A stretch of DNA of 11,267 bases, taken from an uncultured bacterium. Its GTDB lineage: Bacteria; Bacillota; Clostridia; Lachnospirales; Lachnospiraceae. The position numbers and the translations under genes were made by a program. The notes under the pieces were generated by a model that saw only the letters and a list, made by a program, of their open reading frames with translations, had not been told where the DNA came from and ran no database searches. The stretch spans positions 1 through 11,267 of the forward strand of contig CAJMMH010000064.1 of the NCBI GenBank assembly GCA_905214365.1, in the 5' to 3' direction. The stretch's first letter is position 1, and each line of letters starts with the position of its first letter. Shown here piece after piece: positions 1 to 7,347 of the stretch.

Positions 1-12
1 CATGCGAAGCAT
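1..12. repeat. Small ATGC-GAA-GCAT hairpin at the window edge
   Basis: The arms ATGC (2-5) and GCAT (9-12) are complementary around a 3-base loop. It lies just downstream of the larger inverted repeat at 20-58 in the direction of spoIVB transcription, so the two hairpins may form one unit. The window edge hides any extension to the left. A 4-bp stem can arise by chance, so confidence is low. Confidence 0.25.
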
Positions 13-13
13 T

Positions 14-58
14 GACAAAATCCGTTACTGTTTGAGCGCAGCGTGAACAGTAACGGAT
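14..58 (-). terminator. Inverted repeat with T-tract after spoIVB, probable intrinsic terminator
   Basis: Positions 20-32 and 46-58 are perfect 13-bp complements (ATCCGTTACTGTT and AACAGTAACGGAT) separated by a 13-base loop. Read on the minus strand, the second arm runs into TTTTGTC, as in an intrinsic terminator. It begins 28 bases after the spoIVB stop codon. The stem is long but only moderately GC-rich and the loop is large, so it may instead be a dispersed palindromic repeat that also works as a terminator. Confidence 0.6.
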
Positions 59-86
59 CTGAATAATAAGCATCATTTGTTTCATT

Positions 87-1292
87 TTACCCGCCTGATT
101 CCTTCCGCATATCTTCGATATAAATTCCATATCCTTTGCTGCTGTCCTGCACGAAGACATGAGTGACGGCTCCAATGAGCCTGCCGTCCTGCAAAATCGG
201 CGCGCCGCTCATTCCCTGTACGATCCCACCGGTTTTTTCCAGAAGCTCCGGATCAGTAACCTGAAAGAGGAAACCCTGCTCCGGCCTTGCGCCTGCCCGT
301 TTCTGCAGAATCCGGATTTGGTACTCTTTGGTTTCACCGCTGAGCGTACAGCGAAGGACTGCCTCTTTGCAGGAAACCTCATCTTTCGGAGCTGTCCGAC
401 ATGGCTCGCCGGTCAGAAATCCGACAAGCTTCTGCGGATCGATTGTTCCGAAGATTCCGTTTCTGCTGTTTTCACAGATTGTTCCAAGCTTTGATTCCTG
501 ACTGTAGCAGATCACGCCGGAATATGACCCCGGAGAGCCGCTTGTGCCTCGGATAATCATTTTCACGCGCGCCTCATACAGACCGCCGTCCCGCGCAAGA
601 ACCATCTGTCCGGTATCCGCGTCGCTGATCGGATGGCCGAGTGCTCCAAAATGGCCGTCCGCTGTCAAGTAAGTCATCGTGCCGATTCCCTGCGTATCGT
701 CTTTGATCCAGATACCGAGCCGAAAGCTTCCGTCTGCCTGTGAGACCGGCGCAATGGAAAACGAAGTCTGTTCTCCATTCCGCTCCCTGGTCAATGTAAC
801 CGGCTGTCCGCCGGATCGGCTGACGATTTCCTGAAACGTTTCTTTCGTGCAGACCTCTTCTCCATTGACCGCTGTGATACAATCACCAGGCTCTAAAAGT
901 CCTTCTGCAGGCTCCAGCAGATTTCCAGTGCTGTCAGGAACGGCCGCTGTCCGCACAACCAGCACGCCTTTTGTCCGCAGATAAATTCCGATTGGAAACC
1001 CGCCTGGATACACAGCCGTTGTATCCAGGCTTCCCTGCGCTGCCGTCAGTTCCGGATCCTCCAATCCAGTCTCTGCAGCTGCGCTGACTGGTTTTTGGCC
1101 GATGTGCATAAACAGGCTCTGACTGCAGAGCCATTCCGTTCCAGATGTCGGATCCGTTCCGCGGGACTGACACGCAGCAGAAACCAGATAGAAAAACAGG
1201 GACAGACAGACGCCAAGAACCACACTCAGCAACAGGCAGCGTGGATGGACAGCAGGGACAACCCTGCGGATGGTTCGTTTTCTCTTTCGCAT
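87..1292 (-). CDS. spoIVB: SpoIVB, stage IV sporulation serine peptidase (family S55)
   Basis: SpoIVB is made in the forespore, crosses into the intermembrane space and cleaves SpoIVFA, which frees SpoIVFB to process pro-sigma-K in the mother cell. The 401-aa product starts with a basic stretch and one membrane segment (about residues 19-40). A PDZ domain follows (about 100-185, with GLLEPGDCITAVNGEEV). The S55 peptidase domain has the histidine in GALGHPI (H220), TDPELL (D347) and the nucleophile in IVQGMSGAP (S362). The H-D-S spacing of 127 and 142 residues equals that of B. subtilis SpoIVB (H236, D363, S378), so it should be active. The start is an ATG with AAAGGAG 9 bases upstream. It is separated from recN by a terminator, so it is probably transcribed on its own, as expected for a forespore gene. 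The spo0A gene normally follows but lies outside the window. Confidence 0.96.
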   Translation of the reverse strand: MRKRKRTIRRVVPAVHPRCLLLSVVLGVCLSLFFYLVSAACQSRGTDPTSGTEWLCSQSLFMHIGQKPVSAAAETGLEDPELTAAQGSLDTTAVYPGGFPIGIYLRTKGVLVVRTAAVPDSTGNLLEPAEGLLEPGDCITAVNGEEVCTKETFQEIVSRSGGQPVTLTRERNGEQTSFSIAPVSQADGSFRLGIWIKDDTQGIGTMTYLTADGHFGALGHPISDADTGQMVLARDGGLYEARVKMIIRGTSGSPGSYSGVICYSQESKLGTICENSRNGIFGTIDPQKLVGFLTGEPCRTAPKDEVSCKEAVLRCTLSGETKEYQIRILQKRAGARPEQGFLFQVTDPELLEKTGGIVQGMSGAPILQDGRLIGAVTHVFVQDSSKGYGIYIEDMRKESGG

Positions 1293-1404
1293 ACAGGCAG
1301 GCTCCTTTCATCTGAACATGCTCCGGCAACCGGTTTTCACGTCATGTATGACGGCAGTATCGATTGCAGCGGCTGCCTTGCTGCAGACACAATGCTGCAA
1401 ACTG
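1293..1404 (-). promoter_or_regulatory. Leader/promoter region of spoIVB (no promoter assigned)
   Basis: This is the space between the recN terminator and the spoIVB start. Because the terminator should stop recN transcription, the spoIVB promoter is expected here, probably for a forespore sigma factor (F or G). I looked for sigma-F, sigma-G and sigma-A pairs and found only partial matches. CATACAT resembles the sigma-G -10 CATACTA but lacks a correctly spaced -35. The region also holds a 6-2-6 dyad at 1340-1353 and the ribosome binding site AAAGGAG (1302-1308). Confidence 0.4.
1340..1353. repeat. Dyad CGTCAT-GT-ATGACG upstream of spoIVB
   Basis: A perfect 6-bp inverted repeat around a 2-base centre, 48 bases upstream of the spoIVB start codon. 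The short centre suits a dimeric DNA-binding protein better than an RNA hairpin. I do not recognise the site as a known operator. It overlaps the best -10-like string in the region (CATACAT on the minus strand). Confidence 0.35.
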
Positions 1405-1442
1405 AAAAACTGCAGCAGGCGGATGGGAACATCCGCCTGCTG
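1404..1442 (-). terminator. Intrinsic terminator of recN and the upstream operon
   Basis: Positions 1413-1425 (CAGCAGGCGGATG) and 1430-1442 form a perfect 13-bp GC-rich stem with a 4-base loop. On the minus strand the stem is followed by CAG and five T (1409-1405). It starts 22 bases after the recN stop. This is a textbook rho-independent terminator that separates the housekeeping operon from spoIVB. Confidence 0.92.
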
Positions 1443-1464
1443 TGCCGCTCACCGGAGAAACGCT

Positions 1465-3195
1465 TCAGATCAGATTCACACTGTTAGTATGCGGCGTTTC
1501 TTCGTTTGTAATCTTGTATTCTTTTGCCCGCTCTGCCATATCCTTCATTTCGCGCGCGTTTTCAAGGACGCGATCTGTAATCTGTGTTCCGCCGAGAAGA
1601 CGGGCAAGTTCTGTAACACTTTCCTCCGAATCAAGTTTCCGGATGTGCGTTGTGGTCACCTGATTCTGTGCATCCTTTTCAATGAGAAAATGCGTATCCG
1701 CCATCGAAACAATCTGCGGAAGGTGGCTGATACAGATGACCTGGCAGCTTTTTGCCGTGACGCAGAGTCTTGCAGCAACCTTCTGCGCGGTGCGTCCGCT
1801 GATTCCGGCATCAATTTCATCAAAAATAAGAGTTTCTGTCTCTTCCCGCTCCGCCAGCACCGACTTCATGGCAAGCATGATACGGGAGAGCTCGCCGCCC
1901 GACGCAACCATCGCAAGCGGTTTTGGTTCCTCGCCCGGATTCACCGCAATCATAAACTGAATGCTGTCGCGGCCGTTTGCTCCGATGGTTCCGCTGTCAT
2001 TCAGATCAATCCGGAATCGTACATCAAGGAAATTCAGATCAATCATCGCGTAAATCAGCTTTTCTGACAGCTGATCCGCGCAGCTTCTGCGAAGCCTGCT
2101 CAGCTCGTCCGCTGCCTTTTCCAGCTTTCTGTGAGCAGCTTCGGTTTCTTTTTCCAGACGCGCCTGGGTTTCTTCCAGATGAAGATACTCGTCCAACTCT
2201 TTTTCTTTGCTTTTCGCAAGCGCAAGGAGACCCGCCTCATCACAGCTGTATTTCTGCATCAGATGCCGGATCTCATCCAGCCGCTCCTCGACCTGTGTGC
2301 TCCGGTCCGGATCGGCCTCCTGATTCTCCAGCAGACGGCTGACCGCATGACTGCAATCGGAAAGGATGGACTCCGCGTCCATCAGCTGATTGTGCAGCTC
2401 TTTGAACTCTGTGCCATACTCCGTCAGTTCCCCGGAGCTGACTAACGAACGCTCAATCAGATCCTGCGCGCCGCCGTCCTGCACCGACAGATACTCTTCC
2501 AGCTGCAGAAGTCCCTGCCGGATTTTCTCCTGGCCCTGAAGTGTCTTCCATTCCTGCTCCAAACGCGCTTCTTCTCCCGGCTCAATTTCTGCCTGTTCAA
2601 TTTCATTGATCTCATACTGAAGAATATCGACAGTGCGGATCCGGACCGCTTCATCGACACGGCTTTTCTCCAGCGCCTGCCTGCAGTCCATGTAGCTCCG
2701 ATAACAATCGGCAATTTCCCGGCGAAGCTTCGGAATCCCGGCTTCCTGGCCGAAGCGGTCTACAAACTCCAGCTGGCTTGCCGCTGACAGCAATTTCTGA
2801 TGTTCATGCTGCCCATGGATATCCAACAGGACGGCTGCTGCCTCGCGAACCTTGGATGCCGTTACTGTCTCTCCATTTATCTTGCAGATGCTCCTCGACT
2901 CAGTAATCCGACGGGAAATAATCAGCTGCCCATCTTCCGGATAAATATCCATCTCTTCAAGCTTTTTTTTCGCGTGCAAGCAATGAACCGTGAATACCAG
3001 TTCGATATAAGCTTCCTTTTCATGGTTCCGGATCATATCTCTGGGTACCTTAGCGCCAAGCGCAATCATAACTGAACCGATTATGATTGACTTTCCAGCG
3101 CCAGTTTCTCCGCTTAGTATGTTCAGTCCCGGAGTAAAACAAACCTCCGTTTTATCAATTAAAGCAAGATTTTTTACATAAAGGCTTTCCAGCAT
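1465..3195 (-). CDS. recN: RecN, SMC-like DNA repair ATPase
   Basis: RecN is a cytosolic SMC-like ATPase that gathers at DNA double-strand ends and helps RecA-dependent repair. With the ATG used here the protein is 576 aa, normal for the family. The N-terminal half-domain has Walker A GETGAGKS (29-36) and the RecN-typical HGQHEHQ (127-133). A long glutamate- and arginine-rich coiled coil fills about residues 150-380. The C-terminal half-domain has the ABC signature SGGELSR (432-438), Walker B TLIFDEID (455-462) and SHLPQI (489-494). A GTG 12 bases further upstream (3207) would overlap the argR stop by four bases. I prefer the ATG because AGGTGAGG lies 6 bases before it and the protein then begins MLESLYVKNLALID, like known RecN proteins. 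It is the last gene of the operon, ahead of a strong terminator. Confidence 0.96.
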   Translation of the reverse strand: MLESLYVKNLALIDKTEVCFTPGLNILSGETGAGKSIIIGSVMIALGAKVPRDMIRNHEKEAYIELVFTVHCLHAKKKLEEMDIYPEDGQLIISRRITESRSICKINGETVTASKVREAAAVLLDIHGQHEHQKLLSAASQLEFVDRFGQEAGIPKLRREIADCYRSYMDCRQALEKSRVDEAVRIRTVDILQYEINEIEQAEIEPGEEARLEQEWKTLQGQEKIRQGLLQLEEYLSVQDGGAQDLIERSLVSSGELTEYGTEFKELHNQLMDAESILSDCSHAVSRLLENQEADPDRSTQVEERLDEIRHLMQKYSCDEAGLLALAKSKEKELDEYLHLEETQARLEKETEAAHRKLEKAADELSRLRRSCADQLSEKLIYAMIDLNFLDVRFRIDLNDSGTIGANGRDSIQFMIAVNPGEEPKPLAMVASGGELSRIMLAMKSVLAEREETETLIFDEIDAGISGRTAQKVAARLCVTAKSCQVICISHLPQIVSMADTHFLIEKDAQNQVTTTHIRKLDSEESVTELARLLGGTQITDRVLENAREMKDMAERAKEYKITNEETPHTNSVNLI

Positions 3196-3203
3196 TGTTT
3201 TCC

Positions 3204-3662
3204 TCACCTGTCAAGATCTATTATTGTCTCAATTTTCTTTTTTACAATCAGCGTATCCTGCACGGAACGCGTCGCGCACATGATCGTGTCATCACCGGCA
3301 ATGCAGCCCAGAATTTCATGAAATGAGCAGGCATCCAACGCGGCTGCGGCTGCCATCGCCATCCCGGCTGAGGTCTTGATTATAAGAAGATTCATCGCTT
3401 CGTCCATACTGATCATGCTGTCACGCAGCACGCGGATCAGCTTCTCTTCCGGCATACCGGAGGGCTGCGCGTCCAATGTATATACCGGAGTTTTGGCGGA
3501 ACCCGGCTTTTTTTTCAGCTTCAGTTCTCGGATATCACGCGATATCGTCGCCTGAGTCGCGTAGATTCCCTCCTGCCCAAGCAGCGCCGACAGCTCTTCC
3601 TGTGTTCCAATTTCCCTGGACTTTACCAGTTCCAGAATTTTCTGCTGACGAACTGACTTCAT
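3204..3662 (-). CDS. argR: ArgR/AhrC, arginine-responsive transcription regulator
   Basis: A 152-aa arginine repressor, close to the roughly 150 aa of B. subtilis AhrC. In this family hexamers bind ARG boxes when arginine is present, repressing biosynthesis and in some species activating catabolism. Residues 1-65 form the winged helix-turn-helix, with the recognition segment TQATISRDIRELKL (36-49). The C-terminal domain (about 75-150) carries GCIAGDDTI (119-127), whose paired aspartates (124-125) contact arginine and support hexamer assembly. The ATG follows AGGAGG at 8-9 bases. The gene starts 35 bases after nadK, and its stop codon lies inside the recN ribosome binding site, so translation of argR and recN is probably coupled. 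Its place before recN is conserved in Firmicutes and does not imply a link between arginine and DNA repair. Confidence 0.95.
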   Translation of the reverse strand: MKSVRQQKILELVKSREIGTQEELSALLGQEGIYATQATISRDIRELKLKKKPGSAKTPVYTLDAQPSGMPEEKLIRVLRDSMISMDEAMNLLIIKTSAGMAMAAAAALDACSFHEILGCIAGDDTIMCATRSVQDTLIVKKKIETIIDLDR

Positions 3663-3697
3663 CGCACTTCCTCCTTCTGACCTGCTGCCGGTTCCTG

Positions 3698-4540
3698 TTA
3701 ATTCAGCTTTCTGCGCAGCGTTTCAAGAAAGCTTGCCTCTGTCATACGGATCATCCGGACATTTTTCTTTCCGCATATAATGCGGATGCGATCCTGCGGC
3801 TTCAGATCAACTGCCGTATGCCCGTCATATGCCGCGCACTGCGGCTCTCTTCCCTCAACCTCCAGCTCGATCACTGTCTCTGGCGGCAATACAATGCTTC
3901 TCGCATTGGAAACGGTATGCGGGCAGATCGGCGTTACCACAAATAGAAAGGACGACGGCATAACAATGGGTCCTCCGGCTGAAATACTGTACGCGGTAGA
4001 ACCGGTCGGCGTAGCGACAATCATTCCGTCCGCCGCGTACCGGCTCAGGAACTGGCCGTTGATATACATCGAAAAATACGCCATCTTCAGTCCGTTATTC
4101 CGGGACAGAATGATGTCGTTGAATGCCGCTTCCCGATAGATGGTTTTTCCCTCCCGGATGATTTCCCCTTCCAGGGTCATCCGCTCTTCAATCACGTATT
4201 CATCCGCGAGCAGACGCTCCAGCATGCGGTACAACGAGTCCTCATCAATCTCCGCCAGATAGCCGAGCGTTCCAAGGTTCACACCAATCACCGGCAGATC
4301 ACGTCCCTTCAGATCATGAACCGCCTGAATCAGCGTCCCATCTCCGCCCAGCACAATCACACATTCCGTATCCGGCCGGATCTCCGACGCGTCTGTATGC
4401 AGATACTCCTGCCCATGATTCTGATTGAAAGAACTGATTTCACAGGAAGCTCCGTGCTCCAGCAGGAAACTCCGGATGCGGCACGCACATGGATATGTCT
4501 GCTCTTTGGAATAGTTAGGGATTACAAAAAAATGCTTCAT
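3698..4540 (-). CDS. nadK: NAD kinase
   Basis: NAD kinase phosphorylates NAD to NADP in the cytosol and is the only route to NADP in most bacteria. The 280-aa protein has the full set of family motifs: GGDGT (65-69, catalytic aspartate D67), NLGTLGYLAEID (88-99), the N-D pair at 141-142 that other NadK proteins show as N-E, and the glycine-rich GMIVATPTGSTAY (172-184). The ATG overlaps the dxs stop by four bases (ATGA) and has GGAGG about 5 bases upstream inside dxs, so the two are translationally coupled. In many related genomes tlyA sits between dxs and nadK. It is absent here. Confidence 0.96.
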   Translation of the reverse strand: MKHFFVIPNYSKEQTYPCACRIRSFLLEHGASCEISSFNQNHGQEYLHTDASEIRPDTECVIVLGGDGTLIQAVHDLKGRDLPVIGVNLGTLGYLAEIDEDSLYRMLERLLADEYVIEERMTLEGEIIREGKTIYREAAFNDIILSRNNGLKMAYFSMYINGQFLSRYAADGMIVATPTGSTAYSISAGGPIVMPSSFLFVVTPICPHTVSNARSIVLPPETVIELEVEGREPQCAAYDGHTAVDLKPQDRIRIICGKKNVRMIRMTEASFLETLRRKLN

Positions 4541-6402
4541 CTGTCCTCCAATTCCTGCCGGATCCGCTCTGCCGCGCTTTCGCTGTCAAGACCAAGCTCA
4601 CGCTTGAGTCCCAGAATACTGCCATGGGGAATAAAGCGATCCGGAATGCCGAACAGCACCAGCTTTGCCGTAGAACCGGTCTGCGCCAGATGCGCTCCGA
4701 TTTCCTCTCCGATTCCGCCGGACAGGACATTTTCCTCCATCACGGCAACCAGAGTATGTCCCGGAAGCAGACTGTCGATTCCCGCCAGATCAAGCGGCTT
4801 TGCAAACCGGAGATTCACAAGCGTTGGCTCAATCCCGACCTCTTTCAAACGCACGGACACCTTTGCCGCTGTCTCAACCATCGATCCGTAAGCAAGCAGC
4901 AGCACACGGCTGCCTCGCTCCAATACCTCACATTTTCCTGGACAAATCGGCTCCATCTGCCCCTCAAAGCCGCCGTATGCCGCCGTTTTCGGATACCGGA
5001 TCGCCACCGGGCCGTTCCAGTCCGCGGCAAACTTCAGGCCAAGCTCCAGCTCCTTCGCGTTTTTCGGTGCGAACAGAATCATGTTCGGAATCATCTTCAG
5101 ATAGGAAATATCAAACACACCCTGATGCGTTTCCCCATCGTCGCCGACCAGCCCCGCCCGGTCCAGACAGATCGTTACCGGCAGCTTCTGCATACAGACA
5201 TCGTGAAGGATCTGGTCATACGCACGCTGCATAAAGGATGAATATACGCTGACAACCGGATGAAATCCCTGCGCCGCCATTCCGGCCGCAAAGGTCACTG
5301 CATGCTCTTCCGCAATTCCCACGTCAAAAAAGCGCTTCGGATACTGCTTCGCAAACGCGGACATCCCGGTTCCGTCGGCCATTGCCGCGGTAATCGCAAC
5401 CAGCTTCGGATGCGTTTCTCCCAGACGACAAAGCGTATCGGAAAAAACATCCGTATATGTCTTCCGCTTCTTTTTATTCTTCGGCTTTCCGGTTTCTATC
5501 TCACACGGACTGACTCCATGGTAACGCTCCGGATGACGGACAGCTGGGTCATAGCCCCGCCCTTTCTGCGTCTGCACATGGATCAGAACCGCACGATCCA
5601 GATTTTTCGCATCGTTAATCACTTGAATCAGTGCGTCAATATCATGTCCGTCTACCGGTCCCAAATATGTGATTCCCATATTTTCAAACAGCATCCCGCC
5701 GACCATCAGCTGCTTAATCCCGTTCTTAGTGCGGGAAATATTCTGGACAAGGCCGGTTCCGATACCTGGAATCCGGTTCAGACGCGCGGCAACCGCCTCT
5801 TTAAGATTATGATAGCCGCGGTCCGTGCGAAGTCCTGCCAGATACCGGGACATACCGCCCACATTTCTGGAAATCGACATATTGTTGTCGTTCAAAATGA
5901 TGATAAAATTGCTGTGAACCGACGCTGCATTATTGAGCGCCTCATACGCCATGCCTCCGGTCAGGGAACCGTCTCCGATGACAGACACCACATGATAGTT
6001 CTCCCCTGCCAGCTCCCTTGCACAGACCATGCCGAGACCGGCCGAAATTGACGTCGAGCTGTGACCCGTATCAAACGCGTCGCAGTCGCTCTCAGAGCGC
6101 TTGGGAAAACCGCTTAAGCCGCCCCGCTTTCTCAGCGTATCAAATGCGTCTTTTCTTCCGGTCAGGATCTTGTGCGTGTACGCCTGATGGCCGACATCCC
6201 AGATGATCCGGTCCTCCGGCAGATCCAGACAGCGGTGAAGCGCAAGGGTCAGCTCCACCGTACCGAGGTTGGAAGCCAGATGACCGCCCGTTTCGCTGAC
6301 ATGGCTGATCAGAAACTCCCGGATCTCGCCTGCCAGAATCGGCAGCTGCTCCGCAGGCAGGTTCTTGATATCATTGCATCGGTTTATTTTTTCCAGTACC
6401 AT
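4537..6402 (-). CDS. dxs: 1-Deoxy-D-xylulose-5-phosphate synthase
   Basis: DXS condenses pyruvate and glyceraldehyde 3-phosphate with thiamine diphosphate, the first step of the MEP isoprenoid pathway. The 621-aa protein is of standard length. Using the start chosen here, it shows GGHLASNLG (40-48, with the conserved histidine), DVGHQ (69-73), the ThDP/metal motif GDGSL...LNDN (143-173), the catalytic glutamate region GIAEEHA (362-368), DRAGLVGDDGETHQG (414-428) and a C-terminal transketolase-like domain. A lysine-rich linker (about 306-314) joins the first and second domains. The frame stays open to a GTG at 6429, but that codon has no ribosome binding site. The ATG at 6402 has GGAG 8 bases upstream and gives the usual N-terminus. 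It follows ispA by 54 bases. The pairing makes sense because DXS starts the pathway whose products the prenyl synthase condenses. Confidence 0.96.
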   Translation of the reverse strand: MVLEKINRCNDIKNLPAEQLPILAGEIREFLISHVSETGGHLASNLGTVELTLALHRCLDLPEDRIIWDVGHQAYTHKILTGRKDAFDTLRKRGGLSGFPKRSESDCDAFDTGHSSTSISAGLGMVCARELAGENYHVVSVIGDGSLTGGMAYEALNNAASVHSNFIIILNDNNMSISRNVGGMSRYLAGLRTDRGYHNLKEAVAARLNRIPGIGTGLVQNISRTKNGIKQLMVGGMLFENMGITYLGPVDGHDIDALIQVINDAKNLDRAVLIHVQTQKGRGYDPAVRHPERYHGVSPCEIETGKPKNKKKRKTYTDVFSDTLCRLGETHPKLVAITAAMADGTGMSAFAKQYPKRFFDVGIAEEHAVTFAAGMAAQGFHPVVSVYSSFMQRAYDQILHDVCMQKLPVTICLDRAGLVGDDGETHQGVFDISYLKMIPNMILFAPKNAKELELGLKFAADWNGPVAIRYPKTAAYGGFEGQMEPICPGKCEVLERGSRVLLLAYGSMVETAAKVSVRLKEVGIEPTLVNLRFAKPLDLAGIDSLLPGHTLVAVMEENVLSGGIGEEIGAHLAQTGSTAKLVLFGIPDRFIPHGSILGLKRELGLDSESAAERIRQELEDR

Positions 6403-6456
6403 AAGCATTGCTCCAGTTCTTTCGTACACCGGAGGCGAAATCGCCGTCCGATTCCG

Positions 6457-7347
6457 TTATTTTTCTCTGTGTATCAGCCAGGAAAACAGCTGCGGAAGGA
6501 AAATCTCGTCCGGAAGGACTGCCGCAAGGCGCGCTGCCGCTTCGTTGGAGCACCGTTCTACTTCCGCCTCTGCCTCTTCCAGGCTATACAGAAATACATA
6601 CGTATCTTTATGATTCTTTTCGTCGCTGTTGACCGGTTTTCCAAGAATTTCTGTTGTCGAAATCACATCCAGAATATCGTCCCGGATCTGGAACGCCACT
6701 CCGATGAGAGAAGCAATCTGCTCCATTTCCTTTATCTGCGCATCGCTTCCGCCCGCCAGAATGCACCCGATCATCATTGCCGCTTCCAATAAAGCGCCAG
6801 TCTTTAACCGGTAAATAAAATCAAGCTGCTCCGGCGATACTTCCTTCCCAGTCAGCTCCACATCCACGCTCTGGCCGCCGATCATGCCGTAAATGCCAGC
6901 CTTTTCGCCAAGCACCCGCATACCGCGCACAACAAGCGCCGGATCACCGCCAAGTTCCATTGACTTTGACGCAGCGGCAAACGCCTCTACTAACAGATCG
7001 TCACCGGCAAGAACCGCCATGTCATAGCCATACTGCTTCCACGTTGTCAGCCGTCCTCTGCGGTACTCATCGTTGTCCATACATGGAAGATCATCGTGAA
7101 CCAATGACGAGGAATGGATCATTTCCAGACCTGCCATAAACGGCTCGATGGCCGCTCCTTTTCCGCCGAACGCCTGATAGACCGCCTGCATTATCAGCGG
7201 ACGGAGCCGTTTTCCTCCGCCGAGCACGCTGTAATTGGACGCCTCGATCAGATGCTTTTGAAAACCCTCTTCTGCCGGAATATAGGCTCTGACTGCCGCC
7301 TCCGCGGCTTCTGTTCTTTTTGTCAATTCTTCTTTAAACGTCATCAT
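6457..7347 (-). CDS. ispA: Short-chain (E)-polyprenyl diphosphate synthase (farnesyl/geranylgeranyl type)
   Basis: This enzyme joins isopentenyl diphosphate units to allylic diphosphates, giving farnesyl or geranylgeranyl diphosphate. The 296-aa protein has GGGKRLRP (43-50), the first aspartate-rich motif DDLPCMD (85-91, the DDxxxxD form of bacterial type II enzymes), GGQSVDVE (157-164), KTGAL (182-186) and the second motif DDILD (223-227). The fifth residue before the first motif is serine (S80), where E. coli and Geobacillus farnesyl synthases have tyrosine. That site limits product length, so a longer product is possible. LAGDDLL (113-119) is also slightly unusual: an acidic residue follows the LAGD that commonly precedes alanine or glycine. 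The start overlaps xseB by 14 bases. Two adjacent ATG codons (7347 and 7344) are both usable, with GAGG 6 bases before the first. The gene symbol follows the usual label at this locus and does not prove the product. Confidence 0.93.
   Translation of the reverse strand: MMTFKEELTKRTEAAEAAVRAYIPAEEGFQKHLIEASNYSVLGGGKRLRPLIMQAVYQAFGGKGAAIEPFMAGLEMIHSSSLVHDDLPCMDNDEYRRGRLTTWKQYGYDMAVLAGDDLLVEAFAAASKSMELGGDPALVVRGMRVLGEKAGIYGMIGGQSVDVELTGKEVSPEQLDFIYRLKTGALLEAAMMIGCILAGGSDAQIKEMEQIASLIGVAFQIRDDILDVISTTEILGKPVNSDEKNHKDTYVFLYSLEEAEAEVERCSNEAAARLAAVLPDEIFLPQLFSWLIHREK

Noticed and set aside
816..845. GTSGSPGS in SpoIVB (residues 249-256) as the catalytic serine motif
   Set aside because: The spacing from H220 does not fit. 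GMSGAP at 361-365 matches the known nucleophile position exactly.
1345..1351. CATACAT on the minus strand as a sigma-G or sigma-E -10 for spoIVB
   Set aside because: No acceptable -35 element lies at the required spacing for sigma-G (17-18 bases) or sigma-E (about 14 bases).
1270..2067. 265-codon open frame on the plus strand
   Set aside because: It runs antisense to the spoIVB start, the terminator and the 3' end of recN, crosses non-coding signals, has no recognisable domain, and recN is certain on the other strand.
5260..6051. 263-codon open frame on the plus strand
   Set aside because: Lies wholly within dxs on the opposite strand. The translation is rich in Arg, His and Cys and has no family features, as expected of a shadow of a GC-rich gene.
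6403..6456. GGCGA-AA-TCGCC repeat between ispA and dxs as a terminator or operator
   Set aside because: Too short a stem and loop, with no T-tract. No promoter for dxs is visible, so the operon most likely continues through.
6654..6661. TGTCGAA, a perfect match to the Spo0A box
   Set aside because: A 7-mer inside the ispA coding region, not near any promoter. Chance occurrence is likely in 11 kb.
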